IMG/VR virus record: IMGVR_UViG_3300029448_000357
Location: 1-26,594 of that record
Length of the DNA: 26,594 bases
From: a virus
Direction: 5' to 3' (one strand)
Shown here: positions 17,585-25,770 of the stretch, piece after piece
Position numbering within the stretch: the stretch's first letter is position 1
How the letters are laid out: each line of letters opens with the position of its first letter
Translations under genes and position numbers: made by a program
The notes under the pieces: model-generated
Databases searched by the model: none
The model's input: the letters and a program-made list of their open reading frames with translations, nothing else
Told to the model about the DNA's origin: nothing

Positions 17585-19259
17585 GAACGATTGGGATTTA
17601 AACCCACAAAACTACTTACAAAATGAAGACGGAAGCTTTAAATTAAAAGCTGATGGTACTCCTAAGAAAAAGCCCGGAAGACCTAAAGGTGTTAAGGGCA
17701 GAGGATATAACTATCACTCAAAAACTAAAGCAAAACAAGAAGCTTCAAAAACAGTAAGAGCAAAGAAAAAAAAGATAGCGCAGGCCCGTTCTGCTATTTC
17801 TAGGTACAAAAAGTCTGTTGAGAAAACTGAAAAAGCCCTAGACCTTCTAGATGACAACAATAAAAGTAAAGTTGTCGAAGATACATTTGTAGAGAAACTT
17901 TCTCCTTCATTAAAAGAAGAAGTAAAAGAGAATGTTATCTTTAAGCCTAATGAAGGCCCACAAATGGATTTCTTGGCTGCAGGCGAAACAGATGTACTGT
18001 ACGGCGGAGCGGCTGGTGGAGGCAAGAGCTATGCGATGTTGGTTGACCCGCTTCGTTTTGCTCACCGGGGAGCGCATAGAGCATTAATCCTGCGACGTTC
18101 TATGCCAGAGTTACGCGAACTTATTGACAAATCACGCGAACTCTACCCCAAAGCCTTTCCCGGATGTAAGTACCGTGAGGTAGAAAAACTTTGGAATTTT
18201 CCAAGCGGTGCAAAAGTTGAGTTTGGATTCTTAGAACGTGATGCAGATGTGTATCGCTATCAGGGCCAAGCTTATAGTTGGATAGGTTTTGATGAGATTA
18301 CGCACCTACCAACAGAGTTTTCGTGGAACTATTTAGCTTCGCGTTTACGAACAACTGATTCAGAGATAACGCCTTATATGCGCTGTACGGCTAACCCCGG
18401 CGGGGCTGGCGCACACTGGGTTAAGAAAAGATATATCTCTCCTTCACCGCCCAACGATTCTTATGTAGGTGATGATGGGATTACAAGAAAATTTATTCCG
18501 GCTCGATTAAACGACAATCCGTATTTAGCTCAAGACGGGCGATACGAACAAATGCTAAAGAGCTTGCCGCCTACCCAGCGCAAACAGTTACTTGAAGGCA
18601 ACTGGGAAATTTCAGAAGGCGCAGCATTTACAGAGTTTGATAGAGGCCTTCACGTTATTGATCCGTTTGAAATCCCATTACACTGGGAACGTGTTAAAGG
18701 CCTTGACTATGGTTACGCATCAGAGTCCGCATGCGTTTGGGCAGCACTAGATCCAAGCGACGGGACACTGATTGTTTATAGAGAGTTATATAGAAAGGGT
18801 CTTTTATCTACAGAGTTAGCAGAAATGTTAACAAACATGGAACTAAGTGATCCAACCTCTGTCAGAGGCGTACTAGATACAGCGTGTTGGTCTCGAACAG
18901 GAACGACAGGCCCGACAATTGCAGAAACATTAATACAAAGTGGACATAAGCTTAGACCTGCAGACAAGAATCGTATTGCAGGTAAAATACAGATACACGA
19001 ACATTTAAAAGTTCAACCATCTGGAAGACCACGAATGCAAATATTCAACACTTGTCCAAATTTAATTCGTGAATTACAAAGCATTCCACTTGACAAGAAC
19101 AATCCTGAAGATGTAAATACACATGCGCAAGACCACGCTTACGACGCTTTAAGATATCTTATCATGTCTAGGCCAAGAATAAATGATCCATTAAGTCAAA
19201 TAAGATCTTTGCAGCGTGAACAACATTTTCAGCCATTTGATTCAACATTCGGTTATTAA
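17577..19259 (+). CDS. terL: Terminase large subunit
   Basis: The DNA-packaging motor, 560 residues. The ATPase has Walker A GGAAGGGKS at 143-151, Walker B WIGFDE with D239-E240, and the coupling motif TANP at 271-274. The nuclease domain has D377 (GLDYGYAS), D434 (GVLDTACW) and D519 or D523 (AQDHAYDALRYL). About 120 residues precede the ATPase: a lysine-rich stretch with KKPGRPKGVKGRG at 31-43, which holds a GRP core like an AT-hook, then a charged coiled coil (ISRYKKSVEKTEKALDLLDD). No ribosome site is seen, and the ATG overlaps the previous stop, so translation is probably coupled. It acts at the portal during head filling. Confidence 0.95.
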   Translation: MDKNDWDLNPQNYLQNEDGSFKLKADGTPKKKPGRPKGVKGRGYNYHSKTKAKQEASKTVRAKKKKIAQARSAISRYKKSVEKTEKALDLLDDNNKSKVVEDTFVEKLSPSLKEEVKENVIFKPNEGPQMDFLAAGETDVLYGGAAGGGKSYAMLVDPLRFAHRGAHRALILRRSMPELRELIDKSRELYPKAFPGCKYREVEKLWNFPSGAKVEFGFLERDADVYRYQGQAYSWIGFDEITHLPTEFSWNYLASRLRTTDSEITPYMRCTANPGGAGAHWVKKRYISPSPPNDSYVGDDGITRKFIPARLNDNPYLAQDGRYEQMLKSLPPTQRKQLLEGNWEISEGAAFTEFDRGLHVIDPFEIPLHWERVKGLDYGYASESACVWAALDPSDGTLIVYRELYRKGLLSTELAEMLTNMELSDPTSVRGVLDTACWSRTGTTGPTIAETLIQSGHKLRPADKNRIAGKIQIHEHLKVQPSGRPRMQIFNTCPNLIRELQSIPLDKNNPEDVNTHAQDHAYDALRYLIMSRPRINDPLSQIRSLQREQHFQPFDSTFGY

Positions 19260-19262
19260 TAT

Positions 19263-21437
19263 ATGAGTGAAGACATCCTAGACAGCGCAGACAATCTTTA
19301 TTTTACAGAAGTAGAAAATGAAGATGGCCTTAATGTTGAGTTAGACGAGACCCTCAAATCTAATCTTGCAGGTCTTATTGAAGCTCGTTTTATTAGTGCA
19401 GAAGAAGCGCGTGAACACGACGAAGATCGTTGGATTAAATCATATCATAACTTTCGTGGCATCTATCCAAAACACGTCCCTTTCCGTGAAAGTGAAAAGT
19501 CTAGAGTATTTATAAAAATAACTAAAACAAAAGTGTTGGCTGCATACGGGCAGCTAATTGATGTTATTTTTGGAACAGGTAAGTTTCCTATTGGTGTTAG
19601 TTCTACGCAAATACCAGAAGGTGTTTCTGAGTATATGCACCTTACGCAAGAAATGTCTCCGGGAATTGAAACAAGCTCAGCAACTCCCGTTGGTACTAAA
19701 AACGAAGAACAAAAAGAAAATCCGTTTGAAGTAGGCTTTGAAGGCGACGGCAAGATCTTAAAACCCGGAGCAACTTATCAAACCAATAAGTTTATCGACG
19801 AAATAGTCGAAGAAAACGAAGAGCGTTTTGTAGAAGGACCACACCCAGATCCACAGGTTCTTGAAATAGACCCCGCTAAAACAGCTGCGCGAAATATGGA
19901 AAAATTAATTCACGATCAAATTGATGAGTCTAATGGCTCAAGTGAATTACGAAATTCAATTTTTGAATCATGTTTATTTGGAACAGGCATCATCAAAGGC
20001 CCGTTTAATTTTAATAAAACTTTACATCGCTGGGAAAACAGCGAAGAGACAGGAGACCGTGAATATAACCCGTTATTTGTTAGAGTACCTCGCATTGAGT
20101 TTGTTTCTATTTGGGATTTTTTCCCTGACCCTAGCGCCACTAGTCTAGAAGAATGTGAGTATGTTCTTCACCGACACAAACTAAACAAATCACAAGTTAG
20201 AGGCTTAACAAAGCTTCCTTATTTTAATGAAGATACGATTCGTGAAGTTTTAGCTCTTGGTCCAAACTACACTGAAAGAGATTATGAGCATGAGCTAAAA
20301 GATGATCAACGCTCAAACGAGTATGGCAGCGGTCAGTATGAAGTCCTAGAATATTGGGGAATCATGGACGCTGAGTATGCTCGTGAAATTGGAATGGATA
20401 TTGGGGATGATGTTGATGACCTCGATGAAATTCAAATCAATGCTTGGGTATGTAACGGTTTAGTTCTTCGTGCAGTTGTAAATCCTTTTACACCTTCACG
20501 CATACCTTACCATGCGTTTCCTTATGAGCGAAACCCCTACAGTTTTTTTGGCATTGGTATTGCAGAAAACATGGATGATAGCCAGCAGGTCATGAATGGT
20601 CATGCACGTATGGCAATCGACAACTTAGCTCTTAGCGGCTCATTAGTATTTGAAGTAGATGAAACAATGCTGGCTGGTGGTCAGAGCATGGAAATATATC
20701 CCGGCAAGATATTCCGACGACAATCAGGAATGCCCGGACAAAGCATTCATGGCTTAAAGTTTCCCAATACTTCACAAGAAAATATGATGATGTTTGATAA
20801 GTTCCGACAGTTAGCTGATGAGCAAACAGGCATACCAAGCTACTCACACGGAATGACAGGTGTACAAAGCATGACGCGAACTGCATCAGGCATGTCAATG
20901 CTACTTGGTGCAGCATCACTTAACATTAAAACAGTTGTAAAAAACTTAGATGACTTTTTACTTAAGCCTTTAGGCCAATCATACTTTCAATGGAATATGC
21001 AATTCTTTGAAGGTGATTTAGATACTCAAGGTGATCTAGAAATTAAAGCTATGGGTACAAATAGCCTAATGCAAAAAGAAGTACGTAGTCAGCGACTAAC
21101 TATGTTCTTGCAAACAGCCCAAAACCCAGCAATTGCTCCATTCGTTAAAATGTCTAAGCTTATATCTGAACTTGCGTATAGCTTAGATCTTGACCCAGAT
21201 GAAATTCTTAACGACCCAGAAGAAGCTGCAATTGCTGCACAAATAATAGGAATGCAAAATAATGTTGGACAAACAACTGGCGGCGAGACTGTCCCCACTG
21301 ACGAACAACCCGGAGTTATGGGAAGCCCTGAAGGAGTACCTCAACCACCGCAAGACCTTGGAGTTACAGGGACTGGTGATGGCAACATCGGAACAGGAAA
21401 TGTACCGCAAGCAGGGGAGAGTGAATTTTCTGGATAA
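19263..21437 (+). CDS. Portal protein
   Basis: The product is 724 residues; the portal forms the dodecameric ring through which DNA enters and leaves the head. It is recognised from position directly after terL, its size and typical segments: YHNFRGIYPKHVPFRESEKS near 61-80 and FPDPSATSLEECEYVLHRHK near 290-309. Further ones are NPYSFFGIGIAENMDDSQQV near 430-450 and TASGMSMLLGAASLNIKTVV near 539-558. The last 55 residues are Gly, Pro, Thr and Asn rich and probably disordered; this part also encodes another protein in a second frame. The ATG at 19263 has no clear ribosome site and lies three bases after the terL stop. Confidence 0.88.
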   Translation: MSEDILDSADNLYFTEVENEDGLNVELDETLKSNLAGLIEARFISAEEAREHDEDRWIKSYHNFRGIYPKHVPFRESEKSRVFIKITKTKVLAAYGQLIDVIFGTGKFPIGVSSTQIPEGVSEYMHLTQEMSPGIETSSATPVGTKNEEQKENPFEVGFEGDGKILKPGATYQTNKFIDEIVEENEERFVEGPHPDPQVLEIDPAKTAARNMEKLIHDQIDESNGSSELRNSIFESCLFGTGIIKGPFNFNKTLHRWENSEETGDREYNPLFVRVPRIEFVSIWDFFPDPSATSLEECEYVLHRHKLNKSQVRGLTKLPYFNEDTIREVLALGPNYTERDYEHELKDDQRSNEYGSGQYEVLEYWGIMDAEYAREIGMDIGDDVDDLDEIQINAWVCNGLVLRAVVNPFTPSRIPYHAFPYERNPYSFFGIGIAENMDDSQQVMNGHARMAIDNLALSGSLVFEVDETMLAGGQSMEIYPGKIFRRQSGMPGQSIHGLKFPNTSQENMMMFDKFRQLADEQTGIPSYSHGMTGVQSMTRTASGMSMLLGAASLNIKTVVKNLDDFLLKPLGQSYFQWNMQFFEGDLDTQGDLEIKAMGTNSLMQKEVRSQRLTMFLQTAQNPAIAPFVKMSKLISELAYSLDLDPDEILNDPEEAAIAAQIIGMQNNVGQTTGGETVPTDEQPGVMGSPEGVPQPPQDLGVTGTGDGNIGTGNVPQAGESEFSG

Positions 21438-21492
21438 TCTCCTAACACTCCCAGCCCAAGTAAAAGCCGCAAAGGAATTCAAAGATGAGTAA
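21262..21492 (+). CDS. Small helical protein overprinted on the portal C-terminus
   Basis: The product is 76 residues in a second frame, with 176 bases shared with the portal gene and 8 with the next gene (ATGAGTAA). Its body (NNPELWEALKEYLNHRKTLE, MATSEQEMYRKQGRVNFLDN, LLTLPAQVKAAKEFKDE) resembles a small protein often found after portal genes of podoviruses: a helix ending in a charged loop, then a YRKQGR-type motif. It also fills the 47-base space after the portal stop. The ATG at 21262 has AGGA eleven bases upstream; a later start is possible. The low-complexity portal tail is what one expects when a second frame is under selection. Confidence 0.72.
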   Translation: MLDKQLAARLSPLTNNPELWEALKEYLNHRKTLELQGLVMATSEQEMYRKQGRVNFLDNLLTLPAQVKAAKEFKDE

Positions 21493-23173
21493 AAAGTTTC
21501 CAGACTTGACAGGTGACAGTAAAGTCACACAAGCAGATATTCTTAAAGGCCGTAAAGTTTTTGCAGATGGCGGATCTTTAATGGTACCTGTTGAACGTAA
21601 AATGTATGCTAAAGGTAGATTAGTTACAAGTGCAATGAAAATGATCAAAAAAGCATTTGAAAGTGGAAATATTTCTGAAGACGCAATAAAAAAAGCAGAT
21701 AAAATTCATTTTGAACTAGAAGCTAACGACTTTGCAGGCACTGGTAGAACTACAGAAAAAGGTAAAAGAGAAATGGTTGCACAAGAACAAGGTGTAACTG
21801 TTGACGAAGTAGATATTATTGAAACTGCTTTTGCAAGAGCTTCTGGAGGAGGTGAAAGTAAATCTCTTATAGAAGAGTTAAAAATGGTTGGTCGTGCTTT
21901 AACAACAGAGCCTACTCGCGCTCAACAGCGAGCAGCAACCCTTGGTGGTACTAAAGAAACAAGAGAAAGTCGTATAAAAGCAGGGAAGTTTGGCGCAGCT
22001 GGAGCAGGCGTTGGTTCGTTGTTAACTGGTAGCGCTATGTCAGCTTGGAATATGATAAACGATGAGCCTCCTACAACTGAAAAAGAAGCTTCAGATTTTG
22101 AAAAAGCGTTTAGCTCTGCATTTAAAGCAGGTGAAAATACTTTTGAATTTGATGGTAAACAGTACACAACGGAACTAAAGCGCGAAGCAAAAAGCGTTGG
22201 CGGTATATTAGGTAAAAAACTTTTAAGCTTTGCAGGTGCAAAAGCATCTAGAGATGCACCTAAAGTTACAGCCGCACGTAAAGCAGCTGTTGCAGATGAA
22301 GAGGCAGATAGAGCAGCAGAAATGTTAGAAGATGCTCTAATGGAAGATCCAGAGTTTTTAGATCGTATGGACCCAAATGATTTAGAAGCACTAATGGCTG
22401 ATTTGCCTCCATCGTATCGTGCTAAGCTTTCGCCAGATATGGGAGATGTTCAAGAAGATACGCTAGAGCTTTTACGAGGAATGGACCCTTCTGAAGTTGC
22501 TGACAACTTACAATTGTTTAATAGCTTAGGAGAACTAAAGAATTATACTCAGGAACTTAATCCTAGACAAACTCGTGAGTTTATTTCTAATGTTTCGCCC
22601 GAAGACTACGATATGTTTAAAGGGTTTAAGGGGCTTATCCAAGAACTAGGCCCACGCGAAATGAAAGCACATGGCGGAACTATAGGCCTTCTTGTTCCTG
22701 TAGAAGGCATGAAGCCTGATGGAGAAATGGAAGACGACTACGTTTCGTATGTCATGGACGAAACACTTTCAGATGACGAAATAGAATATGTTAATAAAGC
22801 ACTAGAGTCTGATGATCGACTCAGTGAATTGTTTGATAAGATTGTTTTATCATCAACAGAATTTACAGGAGCTGGAGAAGTTGACGGACCCGGCACTGGC
22901 ACATCAGATGAAATACCTGCACGACTTTCAGACGGAGAGTTTGTATTCACAAAGAAAGCAGTAGATCAGATTGGTGTAGAAAAACTTGAAGAAATGATGA
23001 AAGACGCAGAAAACGAATACGATGCGTCTCGACAAGACATGGCACTTGGTGGACTCATGAACGATCCAACACAAGATGAGAAAGCTAACTTGCCAGACCA
23101 AGCTATGGAAGACGAGCAGATTGAAGAGCAGATGCTTGACGCTAATCGCATTCCTAGCTTAATGAGACGGTAA
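21485..23173 (+). CDS. Putative virion protein with dockerin-like loop (562 residues)
   Basis: Starts MSKKFPDLTGDSKVTQADIL; AAGGAA lies before the ATG. Residues 6-20 read PDLTGDSKVTQADIL, like the calcium loop of a type I dockerin (Asp at 7, 11 and 18). Glycine motifs recur: FADGGSL near 26-32, KAHGGTIGLL near 395-405 and LGGLM near 520. The segment VDGPGTGTSDEIPARLSDGE followed by FVFTKKAVDQ near 465-494 is a motif I know from marine phage virion-associated proteins. A small-residue helix (AAGAGVGSLLTGSAMSAWNM, about 172-191) could insert into a membrane. Between portal and scaffold genes, an internal or ejected virion protein is likely; the role is not proven. Confidence 0.6.
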   Translation: MSKKFPDLTGDSKVTQADILKGRKVFADGGSLMVPVERKMYAKGRLVTSAMKMIKKAFESGNISEDAIKKADKIHFELEANDFAGTGRTTEKGKREMVAQEQGVTVDEVDIIETAFARASGGGESKSLIEELKMVGRALTTEPTRAQQRAATLGGTKETRESRIKAGKFGAAGAGVGSLLTGSAMSAWNMINDEPPTTEKEASDFEKAFSSAFKAGENTFEFDGKQYTTELKREAKSVGGILGKKLLSFAGAKASRDAPKVTAARKAAVADEEADRAAEMLEDALMEDPEFLDRMDPNDLEALMADLPPSYRAKLSPDMGDVQEDTLELLRGMDPSEVADNLQLFNSLGELKNYTQELNPRQTREFISNVSPEDYDMFKGFKGLIQELGPREMKAHGGTIGLLVPVEGMKPDGEMEDDYVSYVMDETLSDDEIEYVNKALESDDRLSELFDKIVLSSTEFTGAGEVDGPGTGTSDEIPARLSDGEFVFTKKAVDQIGVEKLEEMMKDAENEYDASRQDMALGGLMNDPTQDEKANLPDQAMEDEQIEEQMLDANRIPSLMRR

Positions 23174-23294
23174 GGCTACCTAAAAACTTTTTTAGCCCCT
23201 TATCACAACTATAACTTTTAGGCCACCTTGTAACATTGAGACCCCATGTATTTGGCTACCTCAGTAAGAAACAAGCCCCGAAAAGGAGAAAGAC
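23174..23294 (+). other. 121-base gap before the scaffold gene with a stem-loop
   Basis: GGCTA (23174-23178) can pair with TAGCC (23193-23197), or TAAAAA with TTTTTA inside it. No U-run follows, so a terminator is doubtful. GGCTACCT occurs twice (23174 and about 23253). AAAAGGAG, the ribosome site of the scaffold gene, lies at the end. No gene is seen. Confidence 0.45.
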
Positions 23295-24131
23295 ATGACT
23301 GAAGTACAAGAACCACAAGCTAATCCGTATAACGCTAAAAAGCCTTGGCACGAGGAGTCAGAATCAGCTGGCGGATCAGCAGAGAGTCTATTTCTTGAGC
23401 AAGAAAGTTCCGATGAGGCTACCCAAACCGAAGAAGGTTCGGCCCCTCAAAAACAAAAAGGAACTAACTACAAGAAAAGGTATGACGATCTAAAAAAACA
23501 TTATGATGAAAGGATAGCAGAATTCAAACAAAAAGAGCAAGAGTTGTTGGCACAAGCACAAAGTGTTCAGCCAGCATATCAACCTCCAAAGTCTGAAGAA
23601 GAACTTGAACAGTTTCGAACTGAATATCCTGATTTGTATGAAACCGTAGAATCTGTTGCACATCTACGAAGTCAGAAAGAAGTACAAGCCCTTCAACAAA
23701 AGATGCAGGCTATCGAAGAGCGAGAAGCAATGATTTCTCGACGAGAAGCTGAAACTAAGTTGCGAGAGCGTCACCCTGACTTTGAAGATATTCGTGGAGA
23801 TGAAGGGTTTCATGAATGGGCTAAAAGCCAGCCTGATGAAATTCAGAACTGGATTTATAACAACCCTAATAATGTTGGACTAGCAAGTCGTGCTATAGAT
23901 ATTTATAAAATGGAAATGGGAATAAGTGTAAACATTCCTAAAACTCAGTCAAGTCAAAAAACTTCTAGAAAAGATGCTGCAAGTTTAGTATCTACAAAAA
24001 CTACAGCAGTGGATACAAAGCAGCCAAAAATCTGGACAATTCGGGAAATCGCTGCTCTGTCTATGGACGACTATGATCGACTTGAAAAAGAAATTGATAA
24101 AGCCGCCCAAGAAGGCAGAGTAATTAAATAA
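23295..24131 (+). CDS. Capsid assembly scaffolding protein
   Basis: The product is 278 residues. The composition is that of phage scaffolds: an acidic, disordered N-terminus (about 1-55), a highly charged coiled coil (KKRYDDLKKHYDERIAEFKQ onward and QALQQKMQAIEEREAMISRR), and a helical C-terminus (AALSMDDYDRLEKEIDKAAQ). A compact middle part with RERHPDFEDIRGDEGFHEWA is seen in scaffold proteins of related phages. It has no cysteine. AAGGAG lies well placed before the ATG. Its position immediately before the major capsid gene, 23 bases apart, agrees. It directs head assembly and leaves before DNA filling. Confidence 0.85.
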   Translation: MTEVQEPQANPYNAKKPWHEESESAGGSAESLFLEQESSDEATQTEEGSAPQKQKGTNYKKRYDDLKKHYDERIAEFKQKEQELLAQAQSVQPAYQPPKSEEELEQFRTEYPDLYETVESVAHLRSQKEVQALQQKMQAIEEREAMISRREAETKLRERHPDFEDIRGDEGFHEWAKSQPDEIQNWIYNNPNNVGLASRAIDIYKMEMGISVNIPKTQSSQKTSRKDAASLVSTKTTAVDTKQPKIWTIREIAALSMDDYDRLEKEIDKAAQEGRVIK

Positions 24132-24154
24132 CTTTGTTTTAAGGAGTCAATATA

Positions 24155-25117
24155 ATGGCTAGTAACACATCAGACGAAAACTTTGCACAATCATCAGGAA
24201 GTAACTTTTCTGGCAATAACTTTATGCCAGAGCTGTATTCCAAGAAGGTACTTAACTTTTTTCGAAAAGCATCTGTAGCAGAAGCAATTACTAACACTGA
24301 TTACGCAGGAGAAATTTCTGCGTTTGGTGATTCAGTTAAAATCATCAAAGAGCCAGTAATCACTGTTGATCAGTATGAGCGTGGTGGTACTGTAACTGCA
24401 ACAACATTAACTGACAACGAAGTAACTCTTGTTGTTGATACGGCTAACGCATTTAAGTTTATTGTTGATGACATCGAAGCTTCAATGTCTCACGTTAACT
24501 TTAAAGAAGTTGCTTCATCTTCAGCGGCCTACGCGCTCCGTGACGCATTTGACACGGGCGTAATCGCTAAGTTGTTTGCAGGCGTTTCTGCATCTTCTCC
24601 AAACCATATCCTTGGTTCGGATAGTGCAACAGACCTTGCAGGCGGTACTTTTGACGGCACAGGTAATCTTGACATCGGCTACGCTTCTGGCGAGCATGAT
24701 CCAATTGATGTTCTTTCACACATGGCACGTCTCCTTGACGAGCAAAGTGTTCCTGAAGAAGGTCGTTGGTTCCTTGCTAACCCAGAGTTCTACGAGCAGC
24801 TTGTACAGACTAGCTCTAAGCTCATGAGCGTTGATTTTAATGCTGGTCAGGGTTCAATCCGTAACGGTCTCGTATCTTCTGGTAAGTTGCGTGGCTTTGA
24901 CATGTACAAGACTAATAACATTGCAGCTACTAGTAACGCAGCTGGTAAGTGTATTGCTGGTCATATGTCATCTACTTGTACTGCACAGACTATCGTTAAC
25001 ACTGAAGTAGTCCGTGATACTGCAAGCTTTGGTGATATTGTACGTGGTCTTCACGTCTACGGAGCTAAAGTACTTCGTCCTGAAGCACTTGTTTCTGCCT
25101 TCTACGGCATCGACTAA
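24155..25117 (+). CDS. Major capsid protein
   Basis: The product is 320 residues, the expected size for an HK97-fold shell protein. The N-terminal arm is Ser/Asn rich (NTSDENFAQSSGSNFSGNNF); then come MPELYSKKVLNFFRKASVAE, a beta-rich domain (KIIKEPVITVDQYERGGTVT), a long helix set (AYALRDAFDTGVIAKLF) and WFLANPEFYEQLVQTSSKLM near the spine. The closing part (TEVVRDTASFGDIVRGLHVY) is typical of capsid proteins. AAGGAG precedes the ATG. Codons differ from the neighbours, with more C-ending codons (TTC, GAC, ATC, CGT), as in very highly expressed genes. A strong terminator follows the stop at once. Confidence 0.93.
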   Translation: MASNTSDENFAQSSGSNFSGNNFMPELYSKKVLNFFRKASVAEAITNTDYAGEISAFGDSVKIIKEPVITVDQYERGGTVTATTLTDNEVTLVVDTANAFKFIVDDIEASMSHVNFKEVASSSAAYALRDAFDTGVIAKLFAGVSASSPNHILGSDSATDLAGGTFDGTGNLDIGYASGEHDPIDVLSHMARLLDEQSVPEEGRWFLANPEFYEQLVQTSSKLMSVDFNAGQGSIRNGLVSSGKLRGFDMYKTNNIAATSNAAGKCIAGHMSSTCTAQTIVNTEVVRDTASFGDIVRGLHVYGAKVLRPEALVSAFYGID

Positions 25118-25125
25118 AGCGGAGT

Positions 25126-25149
25126 GGGGGATGAAATACTCCCCCTTTT
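25126..25149 (+). terminator. Intrinsic terminator after the major capsid gene
   Basis: GGGGGA (25126-25131) pairs with TCCCCC (25140-25145) around an eight-base loop, followed by TTTT. It begins nine bases after the capsid stop. The stem also covers the ATG of the next small gene, so reading into the later genes must pass through or around it. Confidence 0.8.
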
Positions 25150-25307
25150 CTATTATGCCACAGATTGGAAATGAAAAAAATCCTATTCGTATGAGCGCTA
25201 ACAAAACAGTTAAAGTTAGCGGTCAATATTTAAAGAGCGAAAACAAAAAAAAGTACGATGAAAACTATGATCGTATTTTTGGGAGGAAAAAAAATGAAAC
25301 ACGGTGA
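25131..25307 (+). CDS. Small basic protein (58 residues)
   Basis: Two starts are possible: ATG at 25131, with GGAG (25121-25124) at ideal spacing but inside the terminator stem, or ATG at 25155 (MPQIGNEKNPIRMSANKTVK…) without a ribosome site. The product is Lys/Asn rich with a YDENYDRIFGRKKNETR end. Small proteins beginning MP-I-… are common between capsid and adaptor genes of marine phages; their role is unknown. The end overlaps the next gene. Confidence 0.6.
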   Translation: MKYSPFSIMPQIGNEKNPIRMSANKTVKVSGQYLKSENKKKYDENYDRIFGRKKNETR

Positions 25308-25479
25308 TAAGAAAAAGCGAATGATGTATAAGGGTGGTATGAAAGTAATGAGTATGCCTATGATGGAAAAACGTAGGCCTATGATGGAAGGTGGCTCACC
25401 CCGTCAAGGAGCTTCAGGAGCGCAGCCTGTTTACGGAAGCACTGTTGCAGATGCAATGCCTACAGGAAGCGCCAACTAA
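25294..25479 (+). CDS. Methionine- and lysine-rich small protein (61 residues)
   Basis: The ATG at 25294 has GGGAGG seven bases upstream and is preferred over an in-frame ATG at 25258. The first half (MKHGDKKKRMMYKGGMKVMS) and the following PMMEKRRPMMEGGSP carry an exceptional share of Met with Lys and Gly. The tail (GAQPVYGSTVADAMPTGSAN) is neutral and flexible. Its stop overlaps the next ATG (TAATG). It may be a minor head protein or head-associated peptide. The family is not recognised. Confidence 0.68.
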   Translation: MKHGDKKKRMMYKGGMKVMSMPMMEKRRPMMEGGSPRQGASGAQPVYGSTVADAMPTGSAN

Positions 25480-25643
25480 TGAGCACTCAAATCGAAAAAA
25501 AATCGTATAAATCTATTCAAGAAAAAGAGCAGATATGTGCGGAAATGACGGAAAACCAATTTCCTTATCAAAAACAAGGAGAAATAAAGTTTCCTAAACT
25601 TCGTAATGAGCAGGAGCGTCCTGATGAAAGTAGACGCGCCTAA
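25479..25643 (+). CDS. Hypothetical 54-residue charged protein
   Basis: Starts MSTQIEKKSYKSIQEKEQIC, and is rich in Glu, Gln, Lys and Arg with hardly any hydrophobic residue, so probably disordered (…LRNEQERPDESRRA). The ATG overlaps the previous stop (TAATG), and its last 20 bases overlap the next gene. One cysteine, C20. It is supported by its exact fit between two neighbours; the function is unknown. Confidence 0.6.
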   Translation: MSTQIEKKSYKSIQEKEQICAEMTENQFPYQKQGEIKFPKLRNEQERPDESRRA

Positions 25644-25770
25644 AGGCTATCACTGGATGAAAAAAGGATCTTCATACAAATTAATGAAAGATCCTAAAGA
25701 TGGCTATAAACCACACAAAGGTGCTTCAAAAGAAGCTAACTTTGAAATTCAAAAGGTTCATAAAAAATAA
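25624..25770 (+). CDS. Small basic phage protein (48 residues)
   Basis: The product begins MKVDAPKGYHWMKKGSSYKL and continues DGYKPHKGASKEANFEIQKV. The words APKGYHWMKKG and YKPHKGASKEA are ones I recognise from small proteins encoded just before the adaptor gene in marine podovirus genomes. AGGAG lies seven bases before the ATG, and the TAA overlaps the adaptor ATG (TAATG). The high Lys and His content suggests contact with packaged DNA; this is inference. Confidence 0.75.
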   Translation: MKVDAPKGYHWMKKGSSYKLMKDPKDGYKPHKGASKEANFEIQKVHKK

